Source of the DNA: Shewanella canadensis
GTDB taxonomy: Bacteria > Pseudomonadota > Gammaproteobacteria > Enterobacterales > Shewanellaceae
Assembly (NCBI RefSeq): GCF_003966225.1
Contig: NZ_RXNU01000004.1
Span: 248,001-312,000, forward strand
Length of the DNA: 64,000 nucleotides
Direction: 5' to 3'
The position numbers and the translations under genes are program-made. Position 1 is the first letter of the stretch, and the number at the start of each line of letters is the position of its first letter. Under the pieces are notes generated by a model. The model did no database searches. It saw nothing but the letters and a program-made list of their open reading frames with translations, and had not been told where the DNA came from. Below are positions 45,124 through 54,059 of this stretch, one piece after another.

Positions 45124-47982
45124 ATGGATATTTTCAAACTCATTACACCTATATCGTACTGGGTATTAGCTACTTTATGGGTGGTTATTATCGGTATTTA
45201 TCTGCTAAAACTCAGACAGTTAAAAGCTGTTGATGGGGCTGTAAGCAGAACGGTTACGGTTCTCCTTATCATCCTTGCCATTGATGCCTTCAGGACCATC
45301 GTTGAAAGTGTCTATTTCGGATTGTATTTCAACTCGCTGTACGGACTGATACCTAAGAGTATTGCCGATCTGCTATCACAACCCGCTTTGCTCATTATTC
45401 CGAAGCTAATCAACATTTTTGCTGGCGTTCTAGTCATCTTGCTTCTCATCAAGCGCTGGGTACCAAGAGATATTCATGAGCGTAAAGAAGCATTGCTCGC
45501 TCTTCATGTAGCAAAAAGCGCATCAGTCAATAACGAAAATTTGTTTAATTCTATTTTTAATGGCGTTACCGATAGTTGTATCTTTGCCGATTCAGAACGG
45601 AAAATTATATCAATAAATCAAGGTTTTGAATCAATGCTTGGCTATGGTGTTGATGAGCTGGCGGGGAAAACAGCATCAATAATTTATGAGAGTGATGAAG
45701 AGTATGAGCGACAAGGTCGTATTCATTTCAATCTGGCAGCGAAAGAGAAAGTCACGCCTTATGAAGCGAACTATCGGCACAAGGACGGCAGTATCATTGT
45801 AGGTGAAACCAGTAGGATTGTTATTAGAACTCTTGATGACCAAATTTTGGGCTACGTTGGGTTTATCCGGGATGTCACAGAGCGCAACAAAGCTGCGACG
45901 GCATTACAGGAAAGTACGGCGATGCTCTCCCATCATGTTCAGAATACCCCGCTTGGGTGCATCTCATGGGATAGCAATTTAAATTGTATCGAGTGGAACA
46001 AATCAGCCGAGAAGATATTCGGATACTCCCCTGACGAAGTTATTGGTCATTCTCTATTAGATATATTGGTGCCTGAAGAAATTAGAGATGATATCAATAA
46101 GATCGATAAGGCATTGTTTAAAGAGATGAAATGCACCAGAAGTTCAAATGAAAACATTACAAAAGATGGCAGGACCATCATTTGTGAATGGTATAGCACC
46201 CCGATCGTGGGTGTGAACGGTGAAGTCATCGGTGTGACATCACTGATTCTAGATATTACCGAGAGCAAGCAAGCAGAACTAAAGCTAAAACATGCCGCCA
46301 GCGTATTTACCCACACAAACCAAGGCATCACCATCACGGACACCTCAGGAGTCATCATCGAAGTTAATGATGCTTTTAGCGCTATTACAGGCTACGCGCG
46401 CGATGAGGTGATAGGGCTGAATCCGCGGGTCCTTCAATCCGGACGGCATTCGCCTGAGTTCTATAAAGAGATGTGGGACACTCTTCAAGCGGATGGACAT
46501 TGGACTGGTGAGATTTGGAACAAGCGTAAGAATGACGAGATCTATCCAGAGATGCTTACTATCAGCGCGGTACTCGATGCTACCGGCAAGGTGCAAAACT
46601 ACGTCGCCCTATTCAACGACATCACAGCGATTAAAGATCATCAGGAACAGCTGGAACGCATTGCTCATTATGATACGTTAACCAACTTGCCAAACCGCAC
46701 ACTATTGGCTGATCGTCTAACGCAATCCATGGTGCAAGTCCGGCGACGGAAGTCATCCTTAGCGGTCGTTTTTCTTGATTTAGATAAATTCAAAGATGTG
46801 AATGACGCTTACGGTCACGACGTCGGTGATAAATTGTTAATTGTTATCTCACGTCGCCTGAAGGAGGCTTTACGCGATATCGATACGCTGGCACGAATAG
46901 GTGGTGATGAGTTTGTCGCCGTGCTGATGGATATCGAAAAGGGTGAGGATTGTGAACCTGTATTGGAAAGGCTGTTAGAGGCTGCCTCTGGCTCAGTGAC
47001 TGTGGAGGGAATTATGCTGAAAGTCTCTGCCAGTATGGGGGTCGCCATTTACCCACAAGATGGCATAGATGCAGACCAACTCCTGCGTCATGCAGACCAA
47101 GCCATGTATGTAGCAAAGCATGAGGGTAAGAACTGCTATCACTTGTTTGACACTGCACAAAATATTGCGATGCAGATTCGGCATGATGATTTGCAGAGTA
47201 TGCGCAAGGCTTTGGATCAAAGTGAATTTGTGCTGTATTACCAGCCCAAGGTCAATATGAGGACGGGAGCAATTATTGGTGCTGAAGCCTTAATTCGATG
47301 GCTCTCCCCTGAGCGTGGTTTAGTTGGACCTAACGAGTTTTTACCTGCAATTGAGAATCATGTTATTAGCATTGAGGTCGGCGAGTGGGTCATTGACACC
47401 GCACTGGGTCAAATCGCGGCATGGCAAGCGCTGGGGTTGGATATTCCTGTCAGTGTTAACGTTAGCGCACTTCAACTACAACATGATGGCTTTGTCACTC
47501 GCTTGGCAGCACTACTGGCAGCACACCCGGAGGTTGCTCCGAGCTCTTTGGAAATAGAAGTACTTGAAACGAGTTTGATAGACGATGTAATGCAGGTCTC
47601 GGCAACCATGCTCGCCTGTATTGAACTGGGGGTGACCTTTGCTTTAGATGACTTTGGTACGGGCTACTCTTCACTGACTTATCTAAGACGATTGCCGGCG
47701 AGTTTGATTAAGATAGACCAAACCTTTGTGCTCGATATGCTGACGACACCAGATGATCTGGCGATTGTTGAGGGGGTTGTGAACTTGGCTAAGTCATTCA
47801 AACATAAAGTGTGTGCGGAGGGGGTCGAGACCATCGCGCATGGCACTGCACTATTACAAACGGGCTGTGAATTAGCGCAAGGCTATGGCATTGCGAGACC
47901 CATGATGGCTAAGGACATTCCAGAGTGGTCGGTTAACTGGAAGCCAGATGATGCATGGCGAGAGTTTAGTCCTCATGTGTGA
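45124..47982 (+). CDS. Membrane PAS-GGDEF-EAL protein (cyclic-di-GMP turnover)
   Basis: A 952-residue protein: three N-terminal membrane helices (about residues 10-30, 40-60, 85-110), three PAS domains (about 140-260, 270-390, 395-510), a GGDEF domain with an intact GGDEF at about 593 and an RDID inhibitory site just before it, and an EAL domain with GAEALIRW at about 720 and DDFGTGYSSL later. Both the cyclase and phosphodiesterase motifs are intact, so it could act in either direction depending on PAS signals. It stands alone, bracketed by the TonB receptor and a repeat of that receptor's 3' end. Confidence 0.93.
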   Translation: MDIFKLITPISYWVLATLWVVIIGIYLLKLRQLKAVDGAVSRTVTVLLIILAIDAFRTIVESVYFGLYFNSLYGLIPKSIADLLSQPALLIIPKLINIFAGVLVILLLIKRWVPRDIHERKEALLALHVAKSASVNNENLFNSIFNGVTDSCIFADSERKIISINQGFESMLGYGVDELAGKTASIIYESDEEYERQGRIHFNLAAKEKVTPYEANYRHKDGSIIVGETSRIVIRTLDDQILGYVGFIRDVTERNKAATALQESTAMLSHHVQNTPLGCISWDSNLNCIEWNKSAEKIFGYSPDEVIGHSLLDILVPEEIRDDINKIDKALFKEMKCTRSSNENITKDGRTIICEWYSTPIVGVNGEVIGVTSLILDITESKQAELKLKHAASVFTHTNQGITITDTSGVIIEVNDAFSAITGYARDEVIGLNPRVLQSGRHSPEFYKEMWDTLQADGHWTGEIWNKRKNDEIYPEMLTISAVLDATGKVQNYVALFNDITAIKDHQEQLERIAHYDTLTNLPNRTLLADRLTQSMVQVRRRKSSLAVVFLDLDKFKDVNDAYGHDVGDKLLIVISRRLKEALRDIDTLARIGGDEFVAVLMDIEKGEDCEPVLERLLEAASGSVTVEGIMLKVSASMGVAIYPQDGIDADQLLRHADQAMYVAKHEGKNCYHLFDTAQNIAMQIRHDDLQSMRKALDQSEFVLYYQPKVNMRTGAIIGAEALIRWLSPERGLVGPNEFLPAIENHVISIEVGEWVIDTALGQIAAWQALGLDIPVSVNVSALQLQHDGFVTRLAALLAAHPEVAPSSLEIEVLETSLIDDVMQVSATMLACIELGVTFALDDFGTGYSSLTYLRRLPASLIKIDQTFVLDMLTTPDDLAIVEGVVNLAKSFKHKVCAEGVETIAHGTALLQTGCELAQGYGIARPMMAKDIPEWSVNWKPDDAWREFSPHV

Positions 47983-48036
47983 TGAAAGAAGCTGAAAATT
48001 AGCCACCCATGTTAGTTGGCTGTGACTAACCGCAAG

Positions 48037-48419
48037 AGCGTGCGACCTTAACCTTCGATTACAGCAAGAATGATTGGCGCAGTATGCTAAGGGCCAACTA
48101 CTTCGGTGAAACCAACGTGACTTACTTCGGTAACGACCATATCGGCCTTCCCGATGAGTTATCGCCAACGGGCTCGTTCCTGCCGACCAGCGTAGTGGAA
48201 GCCGCCGTGCTGGTGGATATCAATCTGGAATACCAGTTTACCGAATCCTTGAGCGTCTCTGCGGGCATCAATAACATCTTCGATGTCACCCCAGATGAGC
48301 TGGGGGCGAATGAATCGCTCGATTTCATCACCAATCAGGTCTTTCAGTACCCGGTACGTGCACTGCCTTACGGCTTCGACGGCACGACATACACGGCAAA
48401 AGTTAACTTTAGTTTCTAG
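48037..48419 (+). pseudogene. 3'-terminal fragment of a TonB receptor gene
   Basis: 383 bases align without gaps to 44238-44620, the end of the receptor gene (offset 3799), including the stop codon. I count 19 differences; 17 are synonymous and only two change residues (Gly to Ser, Ala to Val). The following terminator is also copied. The fragment has no promoter or start and is not a functional receptor. The synonymous bias means it diverged while part of an intact gene, so it is the relic of a second receptor allele or paralogue rather than a fresh copy. Confidence 0.9.
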
Positions 48420-48450
48420 ATTCAGCTAAGGGGGTGACCCCTGTCTAGAT

Positions 48451-48484
48451 AAAAGCCATCGAGGAGACTCGATGGCTTTTTTTG
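48451..48484 (+). terminator. Duplicated terminator after the receptor fragment
   Basis: The same AAAAGCCATCGAG/CTCGATGGCTTTT hairpin as at 44667-44696. It now probably terminates the PAS-GGDEF-EAL transcript. Confidence 0.9.
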
Positions 48485-48573
48485 AATGGTTCAATGCTGA
48501 TTAAGTGAGTTGTAATTAATCGCTTCCGTTATGTTCCTACTACCGTCACTCCCCAATGCTTTTTATCTTTGTT

Positions 48574-48599
48574 ATTCCCGCGGTGTTTTGGGCGGGAAT
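48574..48599. repeat. REP-like palindrome
   Basis: ATTCCCGC and GCGGGAAT flank a 10-nt loop, followed by CCAG. This matches the GGGAATCCAG style of intergenic palindromes common in proteobacteria. The rest of 48485-48863 holds no gene. Confidence 0.5.
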
Positions 48600-48863
48600 C
48601 CAGTGAAGACCACCCCAAGTTTCAATAATTTTCGGTCCAAAAATGCTGTAGAAATTATCATCTATGTTGAAGAAAGTGATCTTGTTGGCAAATTGTTAAA
48701 ATGGTCGGTGATTAAAGTTGTTGTTGCTTGAAATATAACCATTTTTAGGTAGTGTAACTTGTTGCTGGGAAAGTAAACAGGTCTGAATGACGGAACCTAT
48801 GACTCGAACTGGTTTCTGTGGCTACTTATCAAGTCGTATCATAATAATTAAAAAGGAATTTTA

Positions 48864-49508
48864 ATGAAAAAGCTCTATTCAATTCTGTTCTGTATCTTGT
48901 TGTCCAATACATGCTTTGCAGATGATGGCAATATCAACAATAATACTAAAGAAGATATCAAAAACAGCACCAAAACCAGCTTCAATAAAACCCATACCTT
49001 AGGGATAGGATTCGGTATGCTTTCAGGAACGATGGAGGTTGATTACGTTCCAGGAGATCCCGATAGTGATAGTATTAGCTTTTCAGAAGAGTATTTTTAT
49101 CAATTTCACATCGATAACAACTGGGCTGTAGCCGTTGGATATCAGGAAACATCTTCAGGATTTTGCATTATCTGTACTCCGTTAAACGGAGGCTCTGAAG
49201 CACGTTATGTCGATATAACCAGAGTAGATAATATTTACATCACAGCACAATATACCTACCCGATATCTCAGCGCTGGGCCATATATACCAAGGTTGGATT
49301 CAACCGTTATGATCTGGATTATGAGGATGGCAGGTATACAGACATTATTCCGCCATCCAGAGACGATATTGGTGTAGATTTAGCCGCTGGATTAGGCATT
49401 AAATTCCAAGCATTTAATGGTTTTGGGATTGGGTTGGATTATAAGTACTTAGGTGCAGATAAAGTGCAGACTAAAGTAGGTGTTCTAACCATTAGTTATT
49501 CGTTTTAA
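48864..49508 (+). CDS. Outer-membrane beta-barrel protein (OmpA-like barrel family)
   Basis: A 214-residue protein with a signal peptide (residues 1-19, CFADD). The mature part is an eight-stranded barrel: HTLGIGFGMLSGTMEV, NNWAVAVGYQ, YTYPISQRWAIYTKVGFNRYD, GVDLAAGLGIKF, FGIGLDYKYLG and a terminal Phe (VLTISYSF). It resembles the porin-family or outer membrane beta-barrel domain proteins. An AAGGAATT site precedes the ATG. The function is unknown. Confidence 0.8.
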   Translation: MKKLYSILFCILLSNTCFADDGNINNNTKEDIKNSTKTSFNKTHTLGIGFGMLSGTMEVDYVPGDPDSDSISFSEEYFYQFHIDNNWAVAVGYQETSSGFCIICTPLNGGSEARYVDITRVDNIYITAQYTYPISQRWAIYTKVGFNRYDLDYEDGRYTDIIPPSRDDIGVDLAAGLGIKFQAFNGFGIGLDYKYLGADKVQTKVGVLTISYSF

Positions 49509-49654
49509 CAAGGCGTTTTTGTAGGCCTTCATTACCAAGAGGTTTATGGCACAGACAATAGATCTGTGTTTTTGTGTGGCAGCCTAACTATGTTCACTGC
49601 ACAACAATAGCTAATACACTTAAGCCCCCCAACACTGTTTATTGGCACTTAACC

Positions 49655-49700
49655 AGGCCAGATACTGCACAGAATGTCACTGCAGAGCTTTATCTGGCCT
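49655..49700 (+). other. Strong hairpin upstream of trpB
   Basis: AGGCCAGATA pairs perfectly with TATCTGGCCT, with a smaller CTGCA/TGCAG helix inside. It lies 155 bases before trpB and has no T run. It could be a leader element or the 3' end of the upstream barrel mRNA. No Trp-rich leader peptide was found. Confidence 0.5.
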
Positions 49701-49854
49701 AAATTCATTTTAGCCGCGTAGACCCCCTCTACTTCATAGTTATACTAATTGCTATTGGCCTCTCCTTGACTCTGTTATATATTGATCGGGTGTATCAAAA
49801 ACGAACCCAATTAATGTCAAAGTAGCAATAAATACAGAAGTATAGAGAGGTCCT

Positions 49855-51057
49855 ATGAGCAAGTTCGAATTCGCCCCCATGCCCGACAATCAAGGCTTTT
49901 TTGGTGAGTATGGCGGGCAGATTATTCCGCCTGAGCTAAAGAGTGCGATGGATGCGATTAATCAAGCCTACGAAGAGATTCGACAGACTCAAGGCTTCCA
50001 GGATGAGCTGATGCAGCTGTTCCAGGACTATGTGGGCCGTCCAAGCCCCATCTATCATGCCAAACGCTTAAGCGATAAACTCGGCGGCGCGCAGATCTAT
50101 CTCAAGCGTGAAGACCTTAATCACACCGGCGCCCACAAGATCAATCACTGCCTGGGTGAAGCACTGCTCGCCAAATACATGAACAAGAAGAAGGTGATTG
50201 CCGAAACCGGCGCCGGCCAACATGGTGTCGCCCTCGCCACAGCCTGCGCCCTTGTGGGGATCCCCTGTGAAATTCATATGGGTCAGGTCGATATAGAAAA
50301 AGAGCACCCTAATGTCACTAAGATGAAAATCTTAGGCTGTAAGCTGGTACCAGTCACTCAAGGTACAGCCACCTTAAAAGATGCTGTCGACAGCGCCTTT
50401 GTGGAATACCTGAAGAATCCGAAAGATTATCTCTATGCCATCGGCTCTGTGGTGGGTCCTCATCCTTTCCCTAAGATGGTACGCGACTTCCAAAGCATTA
50501 TCGGTCGTGAGGCCAGAGAGCAGTTCCAACAAAAATTCAATAAACTTCCCGATATCATCACCGCCTGTGTGGGGGGCGGCTCGAACGCCATCGGCCTGTT
50601 CACCGCATTTTTGGATGACAGCGAGGTGAAAATTGTCGGCGTCGAACCTGCCGGCAAAGGGCTGGATACCACAGAGCATTCGGCTACCCTCACTTTGGGC
50701 ACGCCGGGCGCCATTCATGGCTTTAAATGCTACGTATTGCAAGATGAAGCGGGTGAGCCACTGCCGGTTCACTCGATTGCCTCTGGCTTAGATTACCCGG
50801 GAGTCGGCCCCCAGCACTGTTATCTCAAAGATATTGAGCGTGCAGAGTATGATTCAGTCACCGATGAAGAGTGCTTAGATGCCTTTATGACACTGTCGCG
50901 GGTCGAGGGGATTATTCCGGCTCTGGAGAGTGCCCACGCCGTGGCTTGGGCGATGCGAGAAGCCGCCAAGCTACCAAAAGAGACGCAAATCTTAGTCAAC
51001 CTGTCTGGCCGGGGTGATAAAGACGCCGACTATGTAGCCGACAAGCTTGGTCTTTAA
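49855..51057 (+). CDS. trpB: Stand-alone tryptophan synthase beta chain
   Basis: A 400-residue PLP enzyme of normal TrpB length. The PLP lysine is Lys95 in [10 protein letters not shown], the catalytic Glu117 is in AETGAGQHG, and the phosphate loop is GGGSNAIG. It converts indole and serine to tryptophan. No trpA or other trp gene is adjacent, so it is an orphan copy; it may salvage indole or use another partner. The usual INNVLGQ after the lysine reads INHCLGE, a difference near the alpha-subunit side. A TAGAGAGGTCC ribosome site precedes the ATG, and a terminator follows. Confidence 0.92.
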   Translation: MSKFEFAPMPDNQGFFGEYGGQIIPPELKSAMDAINQAYEEIRQTQGFQDELMQLFQDYVGRPSPIYHAKRLSDKLGGAQIYLKREDLNHTGAHKINHCLGEALLAKYMNKKKVIAETGAGQHGVALATACALVGIPCEIHMGQVDIEKEHPNVTKMKILGCKLVPVTQGTATLKDAVDSAFVEYLKNPKDYLYAIGSVVGPHPFPKMVRDFQSIIGREAREQFQQKFNKLPDIITACVGGGSNAIGLFTAFLDDSEVKIVGVEPAGKGLDTTEHSATLTLGTPGAIHGFKCYVLQDEAGEPLPVHSIASGLDYPGVGPQHCYLKDIERAEYDSVTDEECLDAFMTLSRVEGIIPALESAHAVAWAMREAAKLPKETQILVNLSGRGDKDADYVADKLGL

Positions 51058-51106
51058 CTGCAGGCTTTTTCAATAAGATCTGACTACTGGATTTGTAACA
51101 TTAGCT

Positions 51107-51138
51107 AAAGGGATGAAGTGTTCACTTCGTCCCTTTCT
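51107..51138 (+). terminator. Terminator after trpB
   Basis: AAAGGGATGAAGTG pairs with CACTTCGTCCCTTT (one G-T pair) around a 2-nt loop. Confidence 0.8.
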
Positions 51139-51286
51139 GTTTTCTACTCATCTCATAGTAATAACAGCCCGAAGACACCGAAAATGTTTCCTCTTAAACA
51201 TGTTGCATAGCCTGTGTTTTATACTCTATAGGGGCTAGCCAAGATGTCGAGTAATAAAATCGACACAGAGCTTAATTTTGGGGATT

Positions 51287-51553
51287 TTATACTTTGCTTG
51301 TTGATACAAGAGGAAAAAATTTAAGTTTGGGTTTTGGCGTAGCAACCAACTTAAACTCCCCGTTGGAAAGTTGCTTAGCTACCACACGTTCCTGTGGAGC
51401 ATTTCCTGCCCGAATCGCGATATCTATGGATTCTTTACCTAAGTTGATTAGATCATCGGAGAAATCCATATCTAAAATCATAGAGGGGCATTCTTGCCGG
51501 AATTTTGGTTTGCTGATGAATACAGATAGGCTGGTTTGGGATACTTTCTTCAT
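51287..51553 (-). pseudogene. Fragment of a LysR-type regulator
   Basis: An 88-codon frame whose middle matches the effector domain of LysR proteins (FRQECPSMILDMDFSDDLINLG, ESIDIAIRAGNAPQERVVAKQL, then FKLVATPK). The helix-turn-helix domain and most of the second lobe are missing, and the ends do not continue the family pattern. It is convergent with trpB. It is a relic, perhaps of a regulator that once accompanied the neighbouring genes. Confidence 0.75.
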
Positions 51554-51630
51554 GATAGATAGCCTCCCGCGTTGAGTCGATGGCCCGACAAGGACTGCTC
51601 AAAAGTCAGCTAAGAGATATTCAGCGGTTC

Positions 51631-51705
51631 GATTCAAATAAAGTCGATTCAAATACAGTCGGTTCAAATAAAGTCGATTCAAATACAGTCGGTTCAAATA
51701 AAAAA
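51631..51705 (+). repeat. Five tandem 15-bp repeats
   Basis: Units of GATTCAAATAAAGTC / GATTCAAATACAGTC / GGTTCAAATAAAGTC type run five times and merge into the following terminator hairpin. Confidence 0.9.
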
Positions 51706-51742
51706 GCCGTCGGCATTTTTGATGTTCGATGGCTTTCTGTTT
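51703..51742 (+). terminator. Terminator-like hairpin after the 15-bp repeats
   Basis: AAAGCCGTCG pairs with CGATGGCTTT around a 14-nt loop, followed by CTGTTTTT. Nearly the same sequence occurs at 56859-56891. Confidence 0.7.
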
Positions 51743-51989
51743 TTAGTTAAAATCCAGAAGTTAACAACTCGTTCTCTTTCACATAAATCATGATGAGTCG
51801 ACGAGTCGTCACGCCGGAATCGAGGAACGAGATATCCGTGATCCAGCAGGTCAAAAGAGCCTTAGATTCCGTATAAGTTCGTCCCTCACTTTACGAAAAC
51901 CGAGCAGATGTTTACCGCCATTATGTCAAAACACTATCTCATAAAAGGCATACTCGTTTGCGCTTAAGGAGTGAAGAAGCAAACAACAC

Positions 51990-52052
51990 TCAAGTGTGCC
52001 ACGGGTTAAAGGCGCAAAGTGCCGAGCCTGCCCAGATCTGCTAATCCATCTC
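51990..52052 (-). pseudogene. Decayed pfaD C-terminal remnant, copy 2
   Basis: The minus-strand frame reads Glu-Met-Asp-stop, then QIWAGSALCAFNPWHT and a stop. It matches the remnant at 62035-62178 and the conserved MDYQIW.GP...AFN segment of PfaD, the enoyl reductase of bacterial EPA/DHA synthesis. An in-frame TAG replaces Tyr. Some 49 bases align with the 62064-62112 copy. From 51743 to 52281 no intact gene is seen. Confidence 0.55.
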
Positions 52053-52281
52053 TGGGCTCGCTCTAGCAAAACACCTGCCGAGATCAACATCCAAGTGCAC
52101 TATTACTGCTAACTCATATTGCTAGCTTATTTCTAATCCTCATACTTGATTTGTTGATGCGGTGTTGAGTCTGGGGGAAATTAGTGGGCGAAGAACAAGT
52201 AATCGGAACAGGGAGCGGATCAAGGAGCAGATCAAGCAGTAGGTGAAGTAGTTAGTTTGAAACATCAGCTAAAAAACTTAG

Positions 52282-53103
52282 TTAGAATCTATGGCTAAAG
52301 TAAATCCCAAACTGGTCTAGCTGGGTTTCATTCAGCTCAAAATGGGTCCATTTTAGCTGCACTTCCGAAGTTCTAGTGACTTGATAATTGAGCTCTATCC
52401 CACCATAGGGGGATATACCGCTTTGTTGTCCCGAATCTACAGAGCCTAGTGTAGAGCGTGACTGTTCCCAGTTAAACGCACCGGCATGAATAAGCGTCGT
52501 AAAATTAGGTGACAGTACTATTCTCTTGCCGACCTTAGTGCCCCACCCAAGATATTGATAGGATTCATCGATTAAGCGATTGATGTAGCTGGCCTCCTCA
52601 CCAAAGAAAGCGTTAGCCATCAATGACGATTGCGCTCCCCCAAGCTCAACCCCTTCAAATGCCACTTTCCAGTTTGAACCTTGTTCACTGCCTGTAAACG
52701 CGGAGTTATTAAATAAAAAGCTACTGGCTAAAGAGTTGCGAAGCGCTGATTCACTAAAGAAAGAGTCATTAATCAATGAATTCACATAGCGGCTAATGTC
52801 TATTTCTGTGTGACGAGTAAAGAGTGCCGGCTCGCTGTGAGTGGTAGAGGAAGCATAAGCCTCGGAATAATCGCTCACTGCATAAGCCTGAGAATCTATG
52901 GCCGCCAAATGAAGCATCGAATCATCTGCCTCGGCTTGATTGCTCAGAGTAAATAGCGCGCAGAATAAGGTTAACCATAGGGGGTAAAGCTTACAGGTTT
53001 GCAACTTGACTCTAACAGGCGCGTATTTCTGCTCTTGCGCTATCTCATTGGGCAACACTGGGATAGTTGAACTAAAAGAATCATTAGTGTGGATAAGACT
53101 CAT
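52282..53103 (-). CDS. Predicted outer-membrane beta-barrel protein
   Basis: A 273-residue protein. The ATG at 53103 follows a GAGAGGAAG ribosome site. A hydrophobic export-like segment (LYPLWLTLFCALFTLSNQAEADD) lies at about residues 38-60, later than usual for a signal peptide. The C-terminal third has barrel strands (GGIELNYQVTRTSEVQLKWTHFELN) and ends QFGIYFSHRF, with the terminal Phe of outer-membrane proteins. I do not recognise the family. It is monocistronic, between two decayed regions. Confidence 0.65.
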   Translation of the reverse strand: MSLIHTNDSFSSTIPVLPNEIAQEQKYAPVRVKLQTCKLYPLWLTLFCALFTLSNQAEADDSMLHLAAIDSQAYAVSDYSEAYASSTTHSEPALFTRHTEIDISRYVNSLINDSFFSESALRNSLASSFLFNNSAFTGSEQGSNWKVAFEGVELGGAQSSLMANAFFGEEASYINRLIDESYQYLGWGTKVGKRIVLSPNFTTLIHAGAFNWEQSRSTLGSVDSGQQSGISPYGGIELNYQVTRTSEVQLKWTHFELNETQLDQFGIYFSHRF

Positions 53104-53702
53104 ATACTTCCTCTCATAAAACTTGACGTGTTCAGCCAAAATATTAGGTATGAAGCGCAAGTCAGAACTACACTTTCAACACTTAAATTCAGGCATAAAT
53201 GCGCCATAACACCAGGCAGCTTTGTGTTTCAAACCCTTATGAAACGATTGTTTTTAGCGGTCGAAAAAGCGTCGGTATGTTTTGAAGTATTTAGGTCTGG
53301 GAGAAAAAATATTCAAATTAGTATTATAGGTATTTGAATTGACGACTCGACTAAATTTGACAAGATTATACCAGTTGTACGTTTTTTGTACAGTTCGGGG
53401 AGTAATTAAATTTAAGGACTGTTGCGCACTGAGGGTTCGTCAACGAGTTTATCGGGGAGTTTTTCCCCATTTATGCGGTGCTAGGAGCCTAGATATTTCA
53501 TCGTGATGCTGTGTCGTTATTTCTGGCTGCTTAACGAAACCCCTGTGTTTTTGATACCTTAAACCGTAACTAAAATGCCCCTCTTTTGCTTCCTGTCATG
53601 AGATTTTTATGGGAGCCTGCTTTCGAGGTATGCTTTATTGTTAGCCATAGACCTGAACCTAGATTGAATAAAAATCGAGCGCAAATTGTTTTTGGAGGGG
53701 CA

Positions 53703-53888
53703 GTGAAAGGTGTTCGCTATATGTATAGGTAATACAATGTTGCCAGTGAAAATCTAACTGGAGTCAATGAGCCACTCATTGTTAGTGGGCAAGTTTTTGA
53801 ATTGGAGATTGTAGGTGAAAGGTTCGAATTGGATGTTTCAGAAAGCGGGAGTGCTTACACCATCAATTCGGGGAGAGGGATATTTTGA
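53703..53888 (+). pseudogene. Possible broken small coding sequence
   Basis: A GGAGGGG site precedes a GTG that opens a 61-codon frame interrupted by one TAA at codon 10 (53730-53732). After the stop the translation (YNVASENLTGVNEPLIVSGQ, then FELEIVGERFELDVSESGS) looks protein-like. No homologue is recognised. The remainder of 53104-54059 shows no gene. Confidence 0.35.
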
Positions 53889-54059
53889 ATTAATAGCTTA
53901 TTGAAGCCTGATAACCAAGCCCACATTGTTAACGCGCTAAAGGCCCTTAATTAACCATTTACGTAATTAACCCAAGACTATTGCCTAAAAAACACCGATA
54001 ATCCCCCCATTAGTAGGCATGCCCGCCGATTTACAGTGCACGACTCTGGACAATATTCA

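Noticed and set aside
48531..48731. 66-codon plus-strand frame
   Set aside because: No ribosome site, spans a REP-like palindrome, and the product looks non-protein-like.
51631..51705. CRISPR or iteron array
   Set aside because: The units are directly abutting without spacers, and there is no replication gene nearby.
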